A stretch of 64,000 nt of DNA from Gabonibacter massiliensis (GTDB lineage Bacteria; Bacteroidota; Bacteroidia; Bacteroidales; Marinifilaceae): the NCBI GenBank assembly GCA_001487125.1, contig LN913013.1, positions 62,001 through 126,000 on the forward strand, written 5' to 3'. A program made the position numbers and the translations under genes. Below the pieces are notes generated by a model. The model was not told the DNA's origin, did not search any database, and was given only the letters and a program-made list of their open reading frames with translations. This document shows, one piece after another, positions 1 to 7,934 of this stretch (the stretch's first letter is position 1; every line of letters starts with the position of its first letter).

Positions 1-154
1 TTTTAAAGACCTGCCCGATATTTTCCCCTAATTGTTCGGCAACGTGAACGGCAGCCAGGTTATTGTCGTCGACTTCGTAAGGAACAAGCTCGTAATCGAT
101 TTTTGCTTTGTCGAGTAGACGGGCTGCATTCGTCTTGTTTACTTTAGCCTTCAT
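1..154 (-). CDS. ybaK: Cys-tRNA(Pro) deacylase YbaK, N-terminal part
   Basis: Reading the minus strand from an ATG at 154 gives 51 codons that stay open to the window edge, beginning MKAKVNKTNAARLLDKAKI and continuing through a YELVPYEVDD segment. This matches the start of YbaK/EbsC-family proteins, which hydrolyse Cys mischarged on tRNA(Pro) in the cytoplasm. Only the N-terminus is present, so the active-site region cannot be checked. A TATCTTTG promoter-like element lies just upstream. The gene is divergent from the metallophosphoesterase at 330. Family recognition rests on the opening sequence only. Confidence 0.8.
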   Translation of the reverse strand, partial: MKAKVNKTNAARLLDKAKIDYELVPYEVDDNNLAAVHVAEQLGENIGQVFK

Positions 155-172
155 GATCTTTTTTTTTCATTA

Positions 173-180
173 CAAAGATA
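173..180 (-). promoter_or_regulatory. Bacteroidetes -7 element for ybaK
   Basis: The minus strand reads TATCTTTG here, an exact match to the Bacteroidetes sigma-ABfr -7 consensus TAnnTTTG. It lies about 18 nt before the ATG at 154, leaving a short untranslated leader. No clear -33 TTTG is seen at the ideal distance. Confidence 0.5.
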
Positions 181-329
181 GTGTATTGTGAGGAAAAACG
201 GATGGGATTAGAGTATCGGAAACGAGGAGCGGTTTAACTTTCTATTTTAATATTTATTATCTTAAATATATTGTATTTGGTCTGTTTTTTGTATTTTATT
301 TTTCCGTGTAGTGTAAAAATAAACTTGTG

Positions 330-1127
330 ATGAGAGTAGGTGTAATGTTAATGGTCGCTTTGTTTGTATATGGTTGCGATCTGATAGAGTACCATCCTTA
401 TGATGTCCGATTGGGTGGGGAGAGGGGAATAAACGAGAAGAATATTGCCCGTATCGAGGAGGCTTGCAAAGGGAAAGATACAATCCGTTTCGTGTTGATG
501 GGAGATAGTCAGCGTTGGTATGACGAGACTGAAAAGTTTGTCTCCCACTTGAATACCCGTGATGATGTGGATTTTGTTATTCATGGCGGGGATATTTCCG
601 ATTTTGGTTTAACCAAGGAGTTCGAGTGGGTGCGGGATATTATGTCGAAGTTGAAAGTGCCCTATGTTGCTTTGCTCGGTAATCATGATGTGTTGGGAAA
701 CGGGGTGGAGGTGTACAAGAAGATATACGGAGATATGAATTTTTCGTTTATTGCGGGTGATACGAAATTTATCTGCATGAACACTTGTGCCTTGGAATTT
801 GATTATTCCCATCCGATCCCTGATTTTTCATTTATTTATAAAGAGTTGCAGGATAGTGTTTCCGGTTTTAAGCGTACGATCCCCGTGATGCATGTCCGAC
901 CGGGGGATGTTGAATTCAATAATAACGTGTCTCAGGTATTTCATGAGTTGTTGAGGCGTTTTCCCCGGATGGAATTTTGTTTGCATGCACACAATCATAC
1001 TTTGATGGCGGAAGATCTGTTTGAAGACGGAGTCATGTATTACGGTTGCAGTTGTATGAAAGATAAAAATTATTTGTTGTTTACTTTAACCCCGAAAGGA
1101 TATGGTTATGAAGTGGTCTATTATTAA
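330..1127 (+). CDS. metallophosphoesterase (calcineurin-like) lipoprotein
   Basis: A predicted 265-residue lipoprotein: a short hydrophobic leader ends in the lipobox VYGC near residue 16, so it should be anchored in the envelope. The calcineurin-like phosphoesterase motifs occur in order: GDSQ, GGDISD, GNHD, a later lone His in MHVRPGD, and HAHNH near the C-terminus. These ligate the two metal ions in this fold; the first motif has Gln where many members have His. The substrate cannot be read from sequence. A GTG three bases earlier (327) would add one residue; the ATG at 330 is preferred. The next gene starts inside its 3' end, so the two are probably co-transcribed. Confidence 0.8.
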   Translation: MRVGVMLMVALFVYGCDLIEYHPYDVRLGGERGINEKNIARIEEACKGKDTIRFVLMGDSQRWYDETEKFVSHLNTRDDVDFVIHGGDISDFGLTKEFEWVRDIMSKLKVPYVALLGNHDVLGNGVEVYKKIYGDMNFSFIAGDTKFICMNTCALEFDYSHPIPDFSFIYKELQDSVSGFKRTIPVMHVRPGDVEFNNNVSQVFHELLRRFPRMEFCLHAHNHTLMAEDLFEDGVMYYGCSCMKDKNYLLFTLTPKGYGYEVVYY

Positions 1128-1806
1128 ATGGGGAGTCGGGTTATTTCTTTTTGTCACTTCACCTCTTTGTGCACAGCAGGATGCCGACAGCATTCGGATA
1201 AAGGAACGGGAAGCTCATCGTTTGGCCAGGCAAGAACGTTTACGGGCACGCTACGAGCGAAAATTGATGAATTACCAGACGACCTGGCAAAAATTGATTC
1301 CTAAATATCAAAAACTGCAATTTGCCGGTTCCATAGGTTTGATTTCGTTAGGAATGGGATGGGATTACGGTAAAAAAGACCAATGGGAAACCGATTTCCT
1401 GATCGGATTCATACCCCGTTTTTCTTCCAATGAGGCAAAGATTACTCTTACATTAAAACAAAATTATATTCCCTGGACCAATGTTTATTTAGCCAAACGT
1501 TGGTCGTTCGATCCCTTGACGACGGGTATTTACGTGAATACGGTATTGGACGATGCTTTTTGGGTGAAGGAACCGGATCGTTATCCGAGTAACTATTATA
1601 AGTTTTCCACGCGGGTTCGTTTCCATGCTTTTATCGGACAACGGCTTACTTTCGGGTTAGACCGGAGTGCCCCCTTTAAAAAAATGACGGTCTTTTACGA
1701 ATTCAGTACCTGTGATTTATATTTTATCAGTGCTGTCGGAAACAGGTATATCGGTTTAGGAGATATTTTAAGTCTTTCTTTCGGGATCAAGTTACAAATT
1801 TTGTAG
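1108..1806 (+). CDS. secreted or outer-membrane protein of unknown function
   Basis: A 232-residue protein with a Sec signal peptide ending near LCAQQ, then a charged, Arg-rich helical stretch (about residues 30-60) and many alternating hydrophobic/aromatic strands toward the C-terminus (for example GLGDILSLSFGIKLQIL). That is consistent with a small outer-membrane barrel. I do not recognise a named family. An ATG at 1102 is possible, but the AAAGGA at 1095-1100 is better spaced for the ATG at 1108. It overlaps the metallophosphoesterase by about 20 nt and precedes a secreted hydrolase, suggesting one envelope operon. Confidence 0.65.
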   Translation: MKWSIIKWGVGLFLFVTSPLCAQQDADSIRIKEREAHRLARQERLRARYERKLMNYQTTWQKLIPKYQKLQFAGSIGLISLGMGWDYGKKDQWETDFLIGFIPRFSSNEAKITLTLKQNYIPWTNVYLAKRWSFDPLTTGIYVNTVLDDAFWVKEPDRYPSNYYKFSTRVRFHAFIGQRLTFGLDRSAPFKKMTVFYEFSTCDLYFISAVGNRYIGLGDILSLSFGIKLQIL

Positions 1807-1833
1807 ATTTGTAAAAGAATCAACACGAGACTG

Positions 1834-3225
1834 ATGAGAAACTTCTTAATCGTTTGCATAGTATGTTTTATAGGGGGAGCCGGAACGGTTTCGGCTCAGC
1901 ATGATACGGGGGCATGGAACGGAATGTTGCTTCTTCCGGGCGGGGTTTTAAAGCTCGTGTTGCATATCGAGAGAAACGAAGGCGGATATACCGCCTCTTT
2001 GGATAGCCCCGCTCAGGGGGTCCTCGGTATCCCTGTCGATACCGTTTGTTGGAGAGATGAACAATTGCGTTTCGTCATTCGGGAATTGGGTGTTGAATAC
2101 ACGGGAAAATTGAATGAAAAGGGGGAGATCGAAGGAACTTTTAAGCAGATGGGATACACCTCTTTTTTGCTTTTTGTCCCGGGAGACGGAAATGTACGCT
2201 ATCAGGAACCCCGGGGACCCTATCCTTACCGGGTCGAGGAGGTATTTTTTGAGAATAAAAGAGATTCCGTCAGATTAGGCGGAACCTTGACTTTACCGGA
2301 AGGAAAGAAGAGCTTCCCTACGGTTGTGTTGATTAGCGGTAGCGGCCCGCAGAATAGAAATGAAGAGATGATGGGACATAAACCTTTTTGGGTTTTGGCC
2401 GATTATTTGACGCGACAAGGTATCGGCGTGTTGCGGGTGGATGATCGGGGGGTGGAAGCTTCCGAAGGAGATTTTAATTCCTCCTCTTTATGGGATTTTG
2501 CTTCGGATGCGGAAGCGGCGGTAGATTTTTTAAGGAGAGAAAAAAAGATCCGGCGAATCGGATTGATCGGTCATAGTGAAGGGGGATGTGTGGCTTCTGT
2601 TGCGGCAAGCAGAAACAAGCGTGTTGGTTTTATCGTTTTATTGGCAGGACCAGGTATTCGGGGGGATCGGCTTGTTTTATTGCAAAAGGAGTTGATCGGG
2701 AAAGCTTACGGAACGGATCCGAAGTTGATGGAAAAGATTGGCGATTTGGATCGGGCGATCTTTGATCGGCTTGTTGTTTCGGAGGATCCTGAAAAGGAAC
2801 GGGATTCCATTACCGCTCTTGTCTCCCGTTTTGCACATGAACATCTTTTTTTGAAACCCGGCAATATGAGTCTCGATAGTTGGATTCGAGTACAGGTGGA
2901 TGGTTGTCTGACTCCTTCGTATACGGCTTTGCTCAAATATGATCCTTATACGATACTGAAAAAGGTAAAGTGTCCGGTTTTGGCTTTGAATGGAGGGATG
3001 GATTTGCAGGTTCCCGCGGGTGTTAACATAGAGGCGATACGAAATGCTTTGACAGAGGGAAAAAACAGACGGTTCGAAGTAAGGATATTACCCGGATTGA
3101 ATCATTTGTTTCAAGAATGTATAACGGGGACTCCCGGGGAATATGGAATCATAGAGCAAACTTTTTCTCCTGTGGCGTTGAAAGAGATCGGCGAATGGAT
3201 ATTGGATTTACACGGTAAAAAATGA
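1834..3225 (+). CDS. secreted alpha/beta hydrolase
   Basis: A 463-residue protein with a signal peptide (cleavage near VSAQ). An N-terminal beta-rich domain of about 110 residues is followed by an alpha/beta-hydrolase of the serine aminopeptidase/esterase type. The nucleophile elbow is GHSEGG with Ser248. The probable acid is the Asp in LALNGGMDLQVP and the His is in LPGLNHLF near the C-terminus, so a complete catalytic triad is visible. The oxyanion region resembles LISGSGPQNRNE. Expected to act in the periplasm or at the surface on an ester or peptide; the substrate is not evident. It lies 27 nt after the preceding gene and just before the patatin gene. Confidence 0.8.
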   Translation: MRNFLIVCIVCFIGGAGTVSAQHDTGAWNGMLLLPGGVLKLVLHIERNEGGYTASLDSPAQGVLGIPVDTVCWRDEQLRFVIRELGVEYTGKLNEKGEIEGTFKQMGYTSFLLFVPGDGNVRYQEPRGPYPYRVEEVFFENKRDSVRLGGTLTLPEGKKSFPTVVLISGSGPQNRNEEMMGHKPFWVLADYLTRQGIGVLRVDDRGVEASEGDFNSSSLWDFASDAEAAVDFLRREKKIRRIGLIGHSEGGCVASVAASRNKRVGFIVLLAGPGIRGDRLVLLQKELIGKAYGTDPKLMEKIGDLDRAIFDRLVVSEDPEKERDSITALVSRFAHEHLFLKPGNMSLDSWIRVQVDGCLTPSYTALLKYDPYTILKKVKCPVLALNGGMDLQVPAGVNIEAIRNALTEGKNRRFEVRILPGLNHLFQECITGTPGEYGIIEQTFSPVALKEIGEWILDLHGKK

Positions 3226-3244
3226 CGGAATAACAGTGCTTCCC

Positions 3245-5437
3245 ATGAAAAGAGTCTGGTTGTCTTTTTTATTTTTCCTGTTGTTGTGCAGTACTGCGGA
3301 CGCACAACGGAAAAAAGTCGGACTCGTGTTGAGCGGGGGAGGAGCCAAAGGTGTGGCTCATATCGGAGTATTGCAGGTATTGGAAAAGGCGGGGATACCT
3401 GTCGATATAATCGTGGGAACCAGTATGGGATCCATTGTTGGCGGGTTATATGCCATCGGTTATCGTGCGGATGTTCTCGACAGTTTGGTACGCCATCAGA
3501 ATTGGGAATTTTTACTGAGCGATAAGGTGTACCGGTATGATCTCTCTTTTTACGAAAAAGAGCAGGATGAAAAGTACTTATTGTCCATACCTTTTGATAG
3601 AAGCAGAAAGCAGGGAAGATCTTTGGGATTTGTAAGCGGCCAGAATATTTATAATCTGTTTCAGGATTTGACGATCGGTTATCATGATTCCTTGGATTTT
3701 ATGAAATTGCCTATTCCGTTTACCTGTATCGCGGCGGATATGATAACCCGGAAGGAGGTCCGGCTCGATCGGGGCAACCTGGCGTTGGCGATGCGTGCCA
3801 GCATGGCCATTCCGGGAGCTTTTACGCCGGTTCGAATGGAGGATATGGTGTTGGTTGACGGGGGGGTATTGAATAATTTTCCGGTGGATGTGGCTAAGGC
3901 GTTGGGTGCGGAAGTGATTATCGGGGTGGATGTACAGGCCGATTTGTTGGGTGCGGATGAATTGAAATCCGTTTCCCAGGTGATACCCCAGATTATTAAT
4001 TTGCTTTGTATGAATAAATACGAGGCAAACCTCAAACAGACGGATCTATTGATACGTCCTAATGTAAAGGGTTACACTGCGGCCAGTTTCAGTACGAAAG
4101 CGATCGATTCGTTATTGGCCCGGGGAAAAATCGCCGCTTTGTCGAAGTGGGACGAATTGATGGCTTTCAAGGAGAAAATCGGAATCAAACCGGAAAAGGT
4201 GGAATCGAAAGTCGGGAAGAGTCGTTTTGTGTCTCCCGGGTATTTTAGGATACGGGATATCCGGGTTTTGGGAGTCTCCCCGAAAGATGAAAAATGGGTA
4301 AGGAGAAAATTGTATGTCCGAGAAAATAGTGAAATTTCTTTACGGGATTTGCACCGGACCATCGCCGTTTTGTACGGTACGAAAGCATTCAGTGCCGTTA
4401 ATTACCGTTTGGTCGGGGATCCTCCCTATGATTTGGAACTGACCCTGAAAGAGCATCCGGTGAATCGCGTAAACATAGGTTTTCGGTTTGACTCCGAGGA
4501 GATGGCGGCAATCCTCTTAAATACGACGTGGACGAATAGGGCTTTACGCGGTTCTCGATTTTCCGTAACGGGACGTTTGAGTGCCAATCCTTACGTGCGT
4601 TTGGAGTATACGTTGGAAAATACTTTTTTGCGCCGGTTCAATTTGGCCTATATGTTTCGTTTTAGCGACGTTAACGTGTATAAAGAAGGGCATAAGGATT
4701 ACAATATGACGTTCCGTTATCATATGGGAGAGCTCGGGCTTTCCAATTTTTATTTCCGGAACTTCCAGTTTCAGGTAGGTTTGCGTTACGAATATTTCGA
4801 TTACAACTCCTTTCTCTATTCTGCTGGGGGGGAGGTGATGGATGTGCGGCCGGAGGGCTTTTTCAGTTATTGCGGGTCGGCTCGTTTGGAGACCTACGAC
4901 CGGCGTTACTATCCGACCCGGGGGGTCTCTTTCAGGGCCGATTATTCCCTGTATACCGATAATATGATTACCTATAAGGAGCATTCTCCTTTTTCTGTAT
5001 TGGAGTCTCGTTTGGAGGGAGTGATACCGTTAACGAACCGTTTGAAGATATTGCCTTCTGTTTCGGGGCGGGTTTTGATCGGTCGCAGCCCGGCATATTC
5101 TTATCTGAATTGCATGGGAGGAGTTCATCCCGGCCGTTATCTGCCCCAACAGATAGCTTTTTTAGGGATCAATCATATGGAGATGGCCGGGAACTCGCTT
5201 ATCGTGTGGCGGCTTCGATTGCGACAACGGATGGGAGGTCGGCATTATGCCTCTCTGATTGGTAATTATGCCCAACAAGACGACCGCTTTTTCGATATGT
5301 GGGGCCGACGGGGTATTTGGGGCGGAGGCGTTTCTTATTCGCGGGATTCCCGCTTGGGACCGATAGATATAGTGTTCAGCCTTTCCGACCGGGATAAAAA
5401 ATTAAAATTCTATTTTGATCTGGGTTTTTACTTCTAA
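3245..5437 (+). CDS. patatin-like phospholipase fused to outer-membrane barrel (PlpD-like)
   Basis: A 730-residue protein with a signal peptide (STADAQ). The patatin domain (about residues 25-230) has the oxyanion loop GGGAKG, the nucleophile motif GTSMG (Ser60) and the catalytic DGG motif (Asp205), giving the complete Ser-Asp dyad. A POTRA-like segment (about 330-400) follows, then a long C-terminal region of amphipathic, aromatic-rich strands ending LKFYFDLGFYF, typical of an Omp85/surface-antigen barrel with terminal Phe. The order patatin-POTRA-barrel is that of type Vd autotransporters such as PlpD, so the lipase is probably presented by its own barrel. A GTG start at 3236 is possible, but the ATG at 3245 begins a normal leader. 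Confidence 0.88.
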   Translation: MKRVWLSFLFFLLLCSTADAQRKKVGLVLSGGGAKGVAHIGVLQVLEKAGIPVDIIVGTSMGSIVGGLYAIGYRADVLDSLVRHQNWEFLLSDKVYRYDLSFYEKEQDEKYLLSIPFDRSRKQGRSLGFVSGQNIYNLFQDLTIGYHDSLDFMKLPIPFTCIAADMITRKEVRLDRGNLALAMRASMAIPGAFTPVRMEDMVLVDGGVLNNFPVDVAKALGAEVIIGVDVQADLLGADELKSVSQVIPQIINLLCMNKYEANLKQTDLLIRPNVKGYTAASFSTKAIDSLLARGKIAALSKWDELMAFKEKIGIKPEKVESKVGKSRFVSPGYFRIRDIRVLGVSPKDEKWVRRKLYVRENSEISLRDLHRTIAVLYGTKAFSAVNYRLVGDPPYDLELTLKEHPVNRVNIGFRFDSEEMAAILLNTTWTNRALRGSRFSVTGRLSANPYVRLEYTLENTFLRRFNLAYMFRFSDVNVYKEGHKDYNMTFRYHMGELGLSNFYFRNFQFQVGLRYEYFDYNSFLYSAGGEVMDVRPEGFFSYCGSARLETYDRRYYPTRGVSFRADYSLYTDNMITYKEHSPFSVLESRLEGVIPLTNRLKILPSVSGRVLIGRSPAYSYLNCMGGVHPGRYLPQQIAFLGINHMEMAGNSLIVWRLRLRQRMGGRHYASLIGNYAQQDDRFFDMWGRRGIWGGGVSYSRDSRLGPIDIVFSLSDRDKKLKFYFDLGFYF

Positions 5438-5556
5438 CTGCTTTTCTGTTTGAATTACCTGATAAAAATGTATACGGATTGACATTTTTGGGTGATATTG
5501 TATCAATATAATATTGTCATTTTTCTATTACTGTTGTTTGTTTGATTATTTATGTT

Positions 5557-5564
5557 TAATTTTG
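5557..5564 (+). promoter_or_regulatory. -7 element upstream of M57-like pseudogene
   Basis: TAATTTTG matches the TAnnTTTG consensus, with TTTG tetramers at 5537-5540 and 5541-5544, slightly closer than the usual -33 spacing. It lies about 90 nt before the ATG at 5653. Confidence 0.35.
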
Positions 5565-5614
5565 GGCTAATCATAGGTTGGGGTATTTTGAAAGTATTCC
5601 AATAATCTACGCAT

Positions 5615-5629
5615 AAAATATTCACGTCA
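5615..5629. repeat. left copy of inverted repeat flanking M57 pseudogene
   Basis: AAAATATTCACGTCA here is the exact reverse complement of 6466-6480. The flanks also resemble each other outside the core (CATAAA before it here and TTTATG after the other copy). The pair brackets the decayed peptidase gene. Confidence 0.7.
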
Positions 5630-5652
5630 TCAAATTTAAAATTTTAACTATT

Positions 5653-6433
5653 ATGAAACTATTGAATTATACCGTTGTTTTACTTGTGATGACTATATTT
5701 ATAGTTGAAGTAAAACGGAAGAAATGATTGTTGATGAGTTATTTGCAGAAAGTAGTATTCCTCAAAAAATATGGATAAGCAAATTATTGCTTCGTTGGGA
5801 CTTGATACGTCGACAATTCGTGATATGGGAAGTTATTATATTGTCGAAGAAGATATTGCTTTTGATATAGATTCTCTTTTTTGTTATCAGCCTAAAGCTC
5901 GTCAGGCTCGTCATACAACCTTGATTCAGGTTCCGTACGAGAATTTTATATCGCTTAGTACTTATAATATGCCGACATCCGGTCCCGATAATTGGCTCGA
6001 TGCTTTATTAGAGGCTGTACAGATATGGAATTCCATGGGGCAGACAAGTGTTCGTATTATATATATAAGCGGAGGACCTTCTAATGTCGTGGTTCGAATG
6101 GATCATTTACTTTCTGGTACTGCTGCTGTTGCAAATCTACCAAGAAATGGGGCTCCGGGAGAGATGATAAGAATAAACTATTGGAGTAGTTACGGGTCAG
6201 AAGAGCCTTTTGAGCATAGGCAGAAAGTACGAAACTTAGTTCATGAAATAGGGCATATTATAGGTCTAAAACATACGAATTATTTAAGTTTAGGTGAAAC
6301 GGGAATCCTTATTTCGGGGACTCCCCAAACAGATAATTCTTTTGTTATGAACGGAGGAACGGCAGAACTTCATTGGGCTGGATTTAGTGAGTATGATATA
6401 ATTGCTGTTCGGAGAATTTATCCGCAATGGTAA
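5653..6433 (+). pseudogene. M57-family (HEIGH) metallopeptidase lipoprotein, frameshifted
   Basis: The catalytic half is intact from an ATG at 5771 (220 codons) and carries HEIGHIIGLKH, the HExxHxxxxxH zinc site of dual-action HEIGH/M57 peptidases (H158, E159, H162, H168 counted from 5771). Upstream, an ATG at 5653 encodes a typical hydrophobic leader that stops at a TGA at 5725. The missing link is visible in another frame: SKTEEM at 5709-5726, then IVDELFAESSIPQK up to 5768, just before MDKQIIASLG. Joining these needs a -1 change near 5701, a sense codon in place of the TGA at 5706 where the lipobox Cys would fall, and a -1 change near 5769. No Shine-Dalgarno precedes 5771. Alternatively a short cytoplasmic protein starts at 5771. 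Confidence 0.65.
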
Positions 6434-6465
6434 TAAATAGAAACTGTGAATAAATAAAAGTATTT

Positions 6466-6480
6466 TGACGTGAATATTTT
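6466..6480. repeat. right copy of inverted repeat flanking M57 pseudogene
   Basis: TGACGTGAATATTTT is the exact reverse complement of 5615-5629 and lies about 30 nt after the peptidase stop codon. Confidence 0.7.
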
Positions 6481-6551
6481 TTATGACGCTTAAAAGCTTG
6501 GATAAAACGGCTTATATAGATAATTAAGTACTTATATATTTATTGTAAAAA

Positions 6552-7850
6552 ATGAAAAAACAACTGTTTTGGGGTATAATGATGATTCTAATGGTCTCTT
6601 TTACGAGTTGCGATAAAGACGAGTTTGGTTGGAAGAGATATAAAAAGGGTCATATCGGTATTACGGATGTTCAAATGCCTGACTTATCGACTGCTTTTCC
6701 TGCCAATAGCTTGGTGATGATCCGGGCTAAGGGTTTTACGGTAAAAGACGAAATCGTTTTGGAGTCGGTGGCTTATTCCCGTTCGGAGACGATAGGACTT
6801 AGTACGGCTTCTAATATAAAACCGTTGGAATGTACGGAGGATTATATCACTTTTTTTGTTCCCCGGTATAGGGCAGGGAGATTCCGGATTGTTGTTATCC
6901 GGAATAAAGTGGGACAGGATATAGGAGAGTTGAATATCGGTAAAGAGGATTGTGGTTTATATGCCTGGGGACGAGGGCGGGGTGGATATGAGGGATATGG
7001 AATTAGAAAGATGGGCAGCTTTCCTTGGTGTATGTTTGATCCCCGGTGTTTGTTGCCTGAAATACTCCCTTTGAAAAGTTTGATCAAGATTTCCGGGGTT
7101 AAGCCCGTGTTTGGCCTGTTAAAGGATCAGGATAAGATTACAGTAGTCTCTTTTGATCCGGAGATGTATGACTCATTGAAGATGGTAGGATACAAGGAGT
7201 TAACGGACGTGCGTGATTTGATCTCCTGGGGTAAAATCGGGAATGATCTCTGTGTTTTGCGCGCAGACAAGGAGGCTAAAGAGCGAACGGTATTGCAATT
7301 GTTAAAAATAGATCATGAAACCGGCGATCAGACGGAGGTCGGGACTTGGGTGAAAGGAGAGAATCTACAACCGTTCGTGGGAAAAGAGAATACGTTTGTA
7401 TATGATCCCGTGAGCGAAAATATTGTTTTTATTACCGGAATTTCCCCGAATTCGGAGTCCGAGCCGGAAAAGGAGTGTGTGATCTCCCTGAATACCAAAT
7501 CGGGTAGTATGAAAGAGAGAATATTAGATGGAAAACGAAATGAGCTATTCCGTATGAATAAAGAGATTGGTTTATTAAGGGTTCACGAGAAGGATGGGGA
7601 AGATAGAACTTATATAGGAATTTTAAATCCGGCAACTTTAGAGATAAAGCGAGAAATGACGGAATTGCGAGGGCGTTGGCATTCTCCCGTTTATCGAAAA
7701 TGTTCCGAACTTTTTTATGTCGTTTCCGATTTTAAAGAGGTAGGAAGCAATAGCAATTTATTAGGCGTGTATAACCCGGAGCGACAAACTTTCCACTCTT
7801 TTATCTTCGGGCTCTATTTTTACGGGGACGGTATTGTTCAAATAAATTAA
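6552..7850 (+). CDS. lipoprotein of unknown function
   Basis: A 432-residue protein with a leader ending in the lipobox SFTSC (Cys20), so probably exported and lipidated. About residues 30-125 are beta-rich (GITDVQMPDL... IRAKGFTVKDEIVLE), reminiscent of an Ig/IPT-like fold. The rest has repeated strand-turn segments that could form a propeller-like domain. No catalytic motif is recognised. It sits alone between the M57 pseudogene and the convergent nuo operon and shares a bidirectional terminator with nuo. Codon use is similar to its neighbours. Confidence 0.65.
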   Translation: MKKQLFWGIMMILMVSFTSCDKDEFGWKRYKKGHIGITDVQMPDLSTAFPANSLVMIRAKGFTVKDEIVLESVAYSRSETIGLSTASNIKPLECTEDYITFFVPRYRAGRFRIVVIRNKVGQDIGELNIGKEDCGLYAWGRGRGGYEGYGIRKMGSFPWCMFDPRCLLPEILPLKSLIKISGVKPVFGLLKDQDKITVVSFDPEMYDSLKMVGYKELTDVRDLISWGKIGNDLCVLRADKEAKERTVLQLLKIDHETGDQTEVGTWVKGENLQPFVGKENTFVYDPVSENIVFITGISPNSESEPEKECVISLNTKSGSMKERILDGKRNELFRMNKEIGLLRVHEKDGEDRTYIGILNPATLEIKREMTELRGRWHSPVYRKCSELFYVVSDFKEVGSNSNLLGVYNPERQTFHSFIFGLYFYGDGIVQIN

Positions 7851-7882
7851 TATTTATTGCGATCGTTATATCGGGAAGATAA

Positions 7883-7917
7883 ATCCCCTTTAATCTCTTC
7901 CGAAGAATAAAGGGGAT
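7883..7917. terminator. bidirectional terminator between lipoprotein gene and nuo operon
   Basis: A perfect 10-bp inverted repeat, ATCCCCTTTA (7883-7892) and TAAAGGGGAT (7908-7917), with a 15-nt loop lies between two convergent genes. It could end transcription on both strands. Confidence 0.7.
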
Positions 7918-7934
7918 CCGTATATGGAGGAAAA

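Noticed and set aside
330-1127. First-motif Gln in GDSQ as a sign of an inactive phosphoesterase
   Set aside because: D-x-Q variants are seen in active calcineurin-like families, and all other metal motifs are intact.
5490-5520. AT-rich ATATTG/CAATAT palindrome after the patatin gene
   Set aside because: The stem is only about 6 bp with no T tract; too weak to call a terminator.
5706-5708. TGA at the lipobox position read as selenocysteine
   Set aside because: Two further frame changes are needed around it, so decay is simpler; no selenocysteine insertion hairpin is evident.
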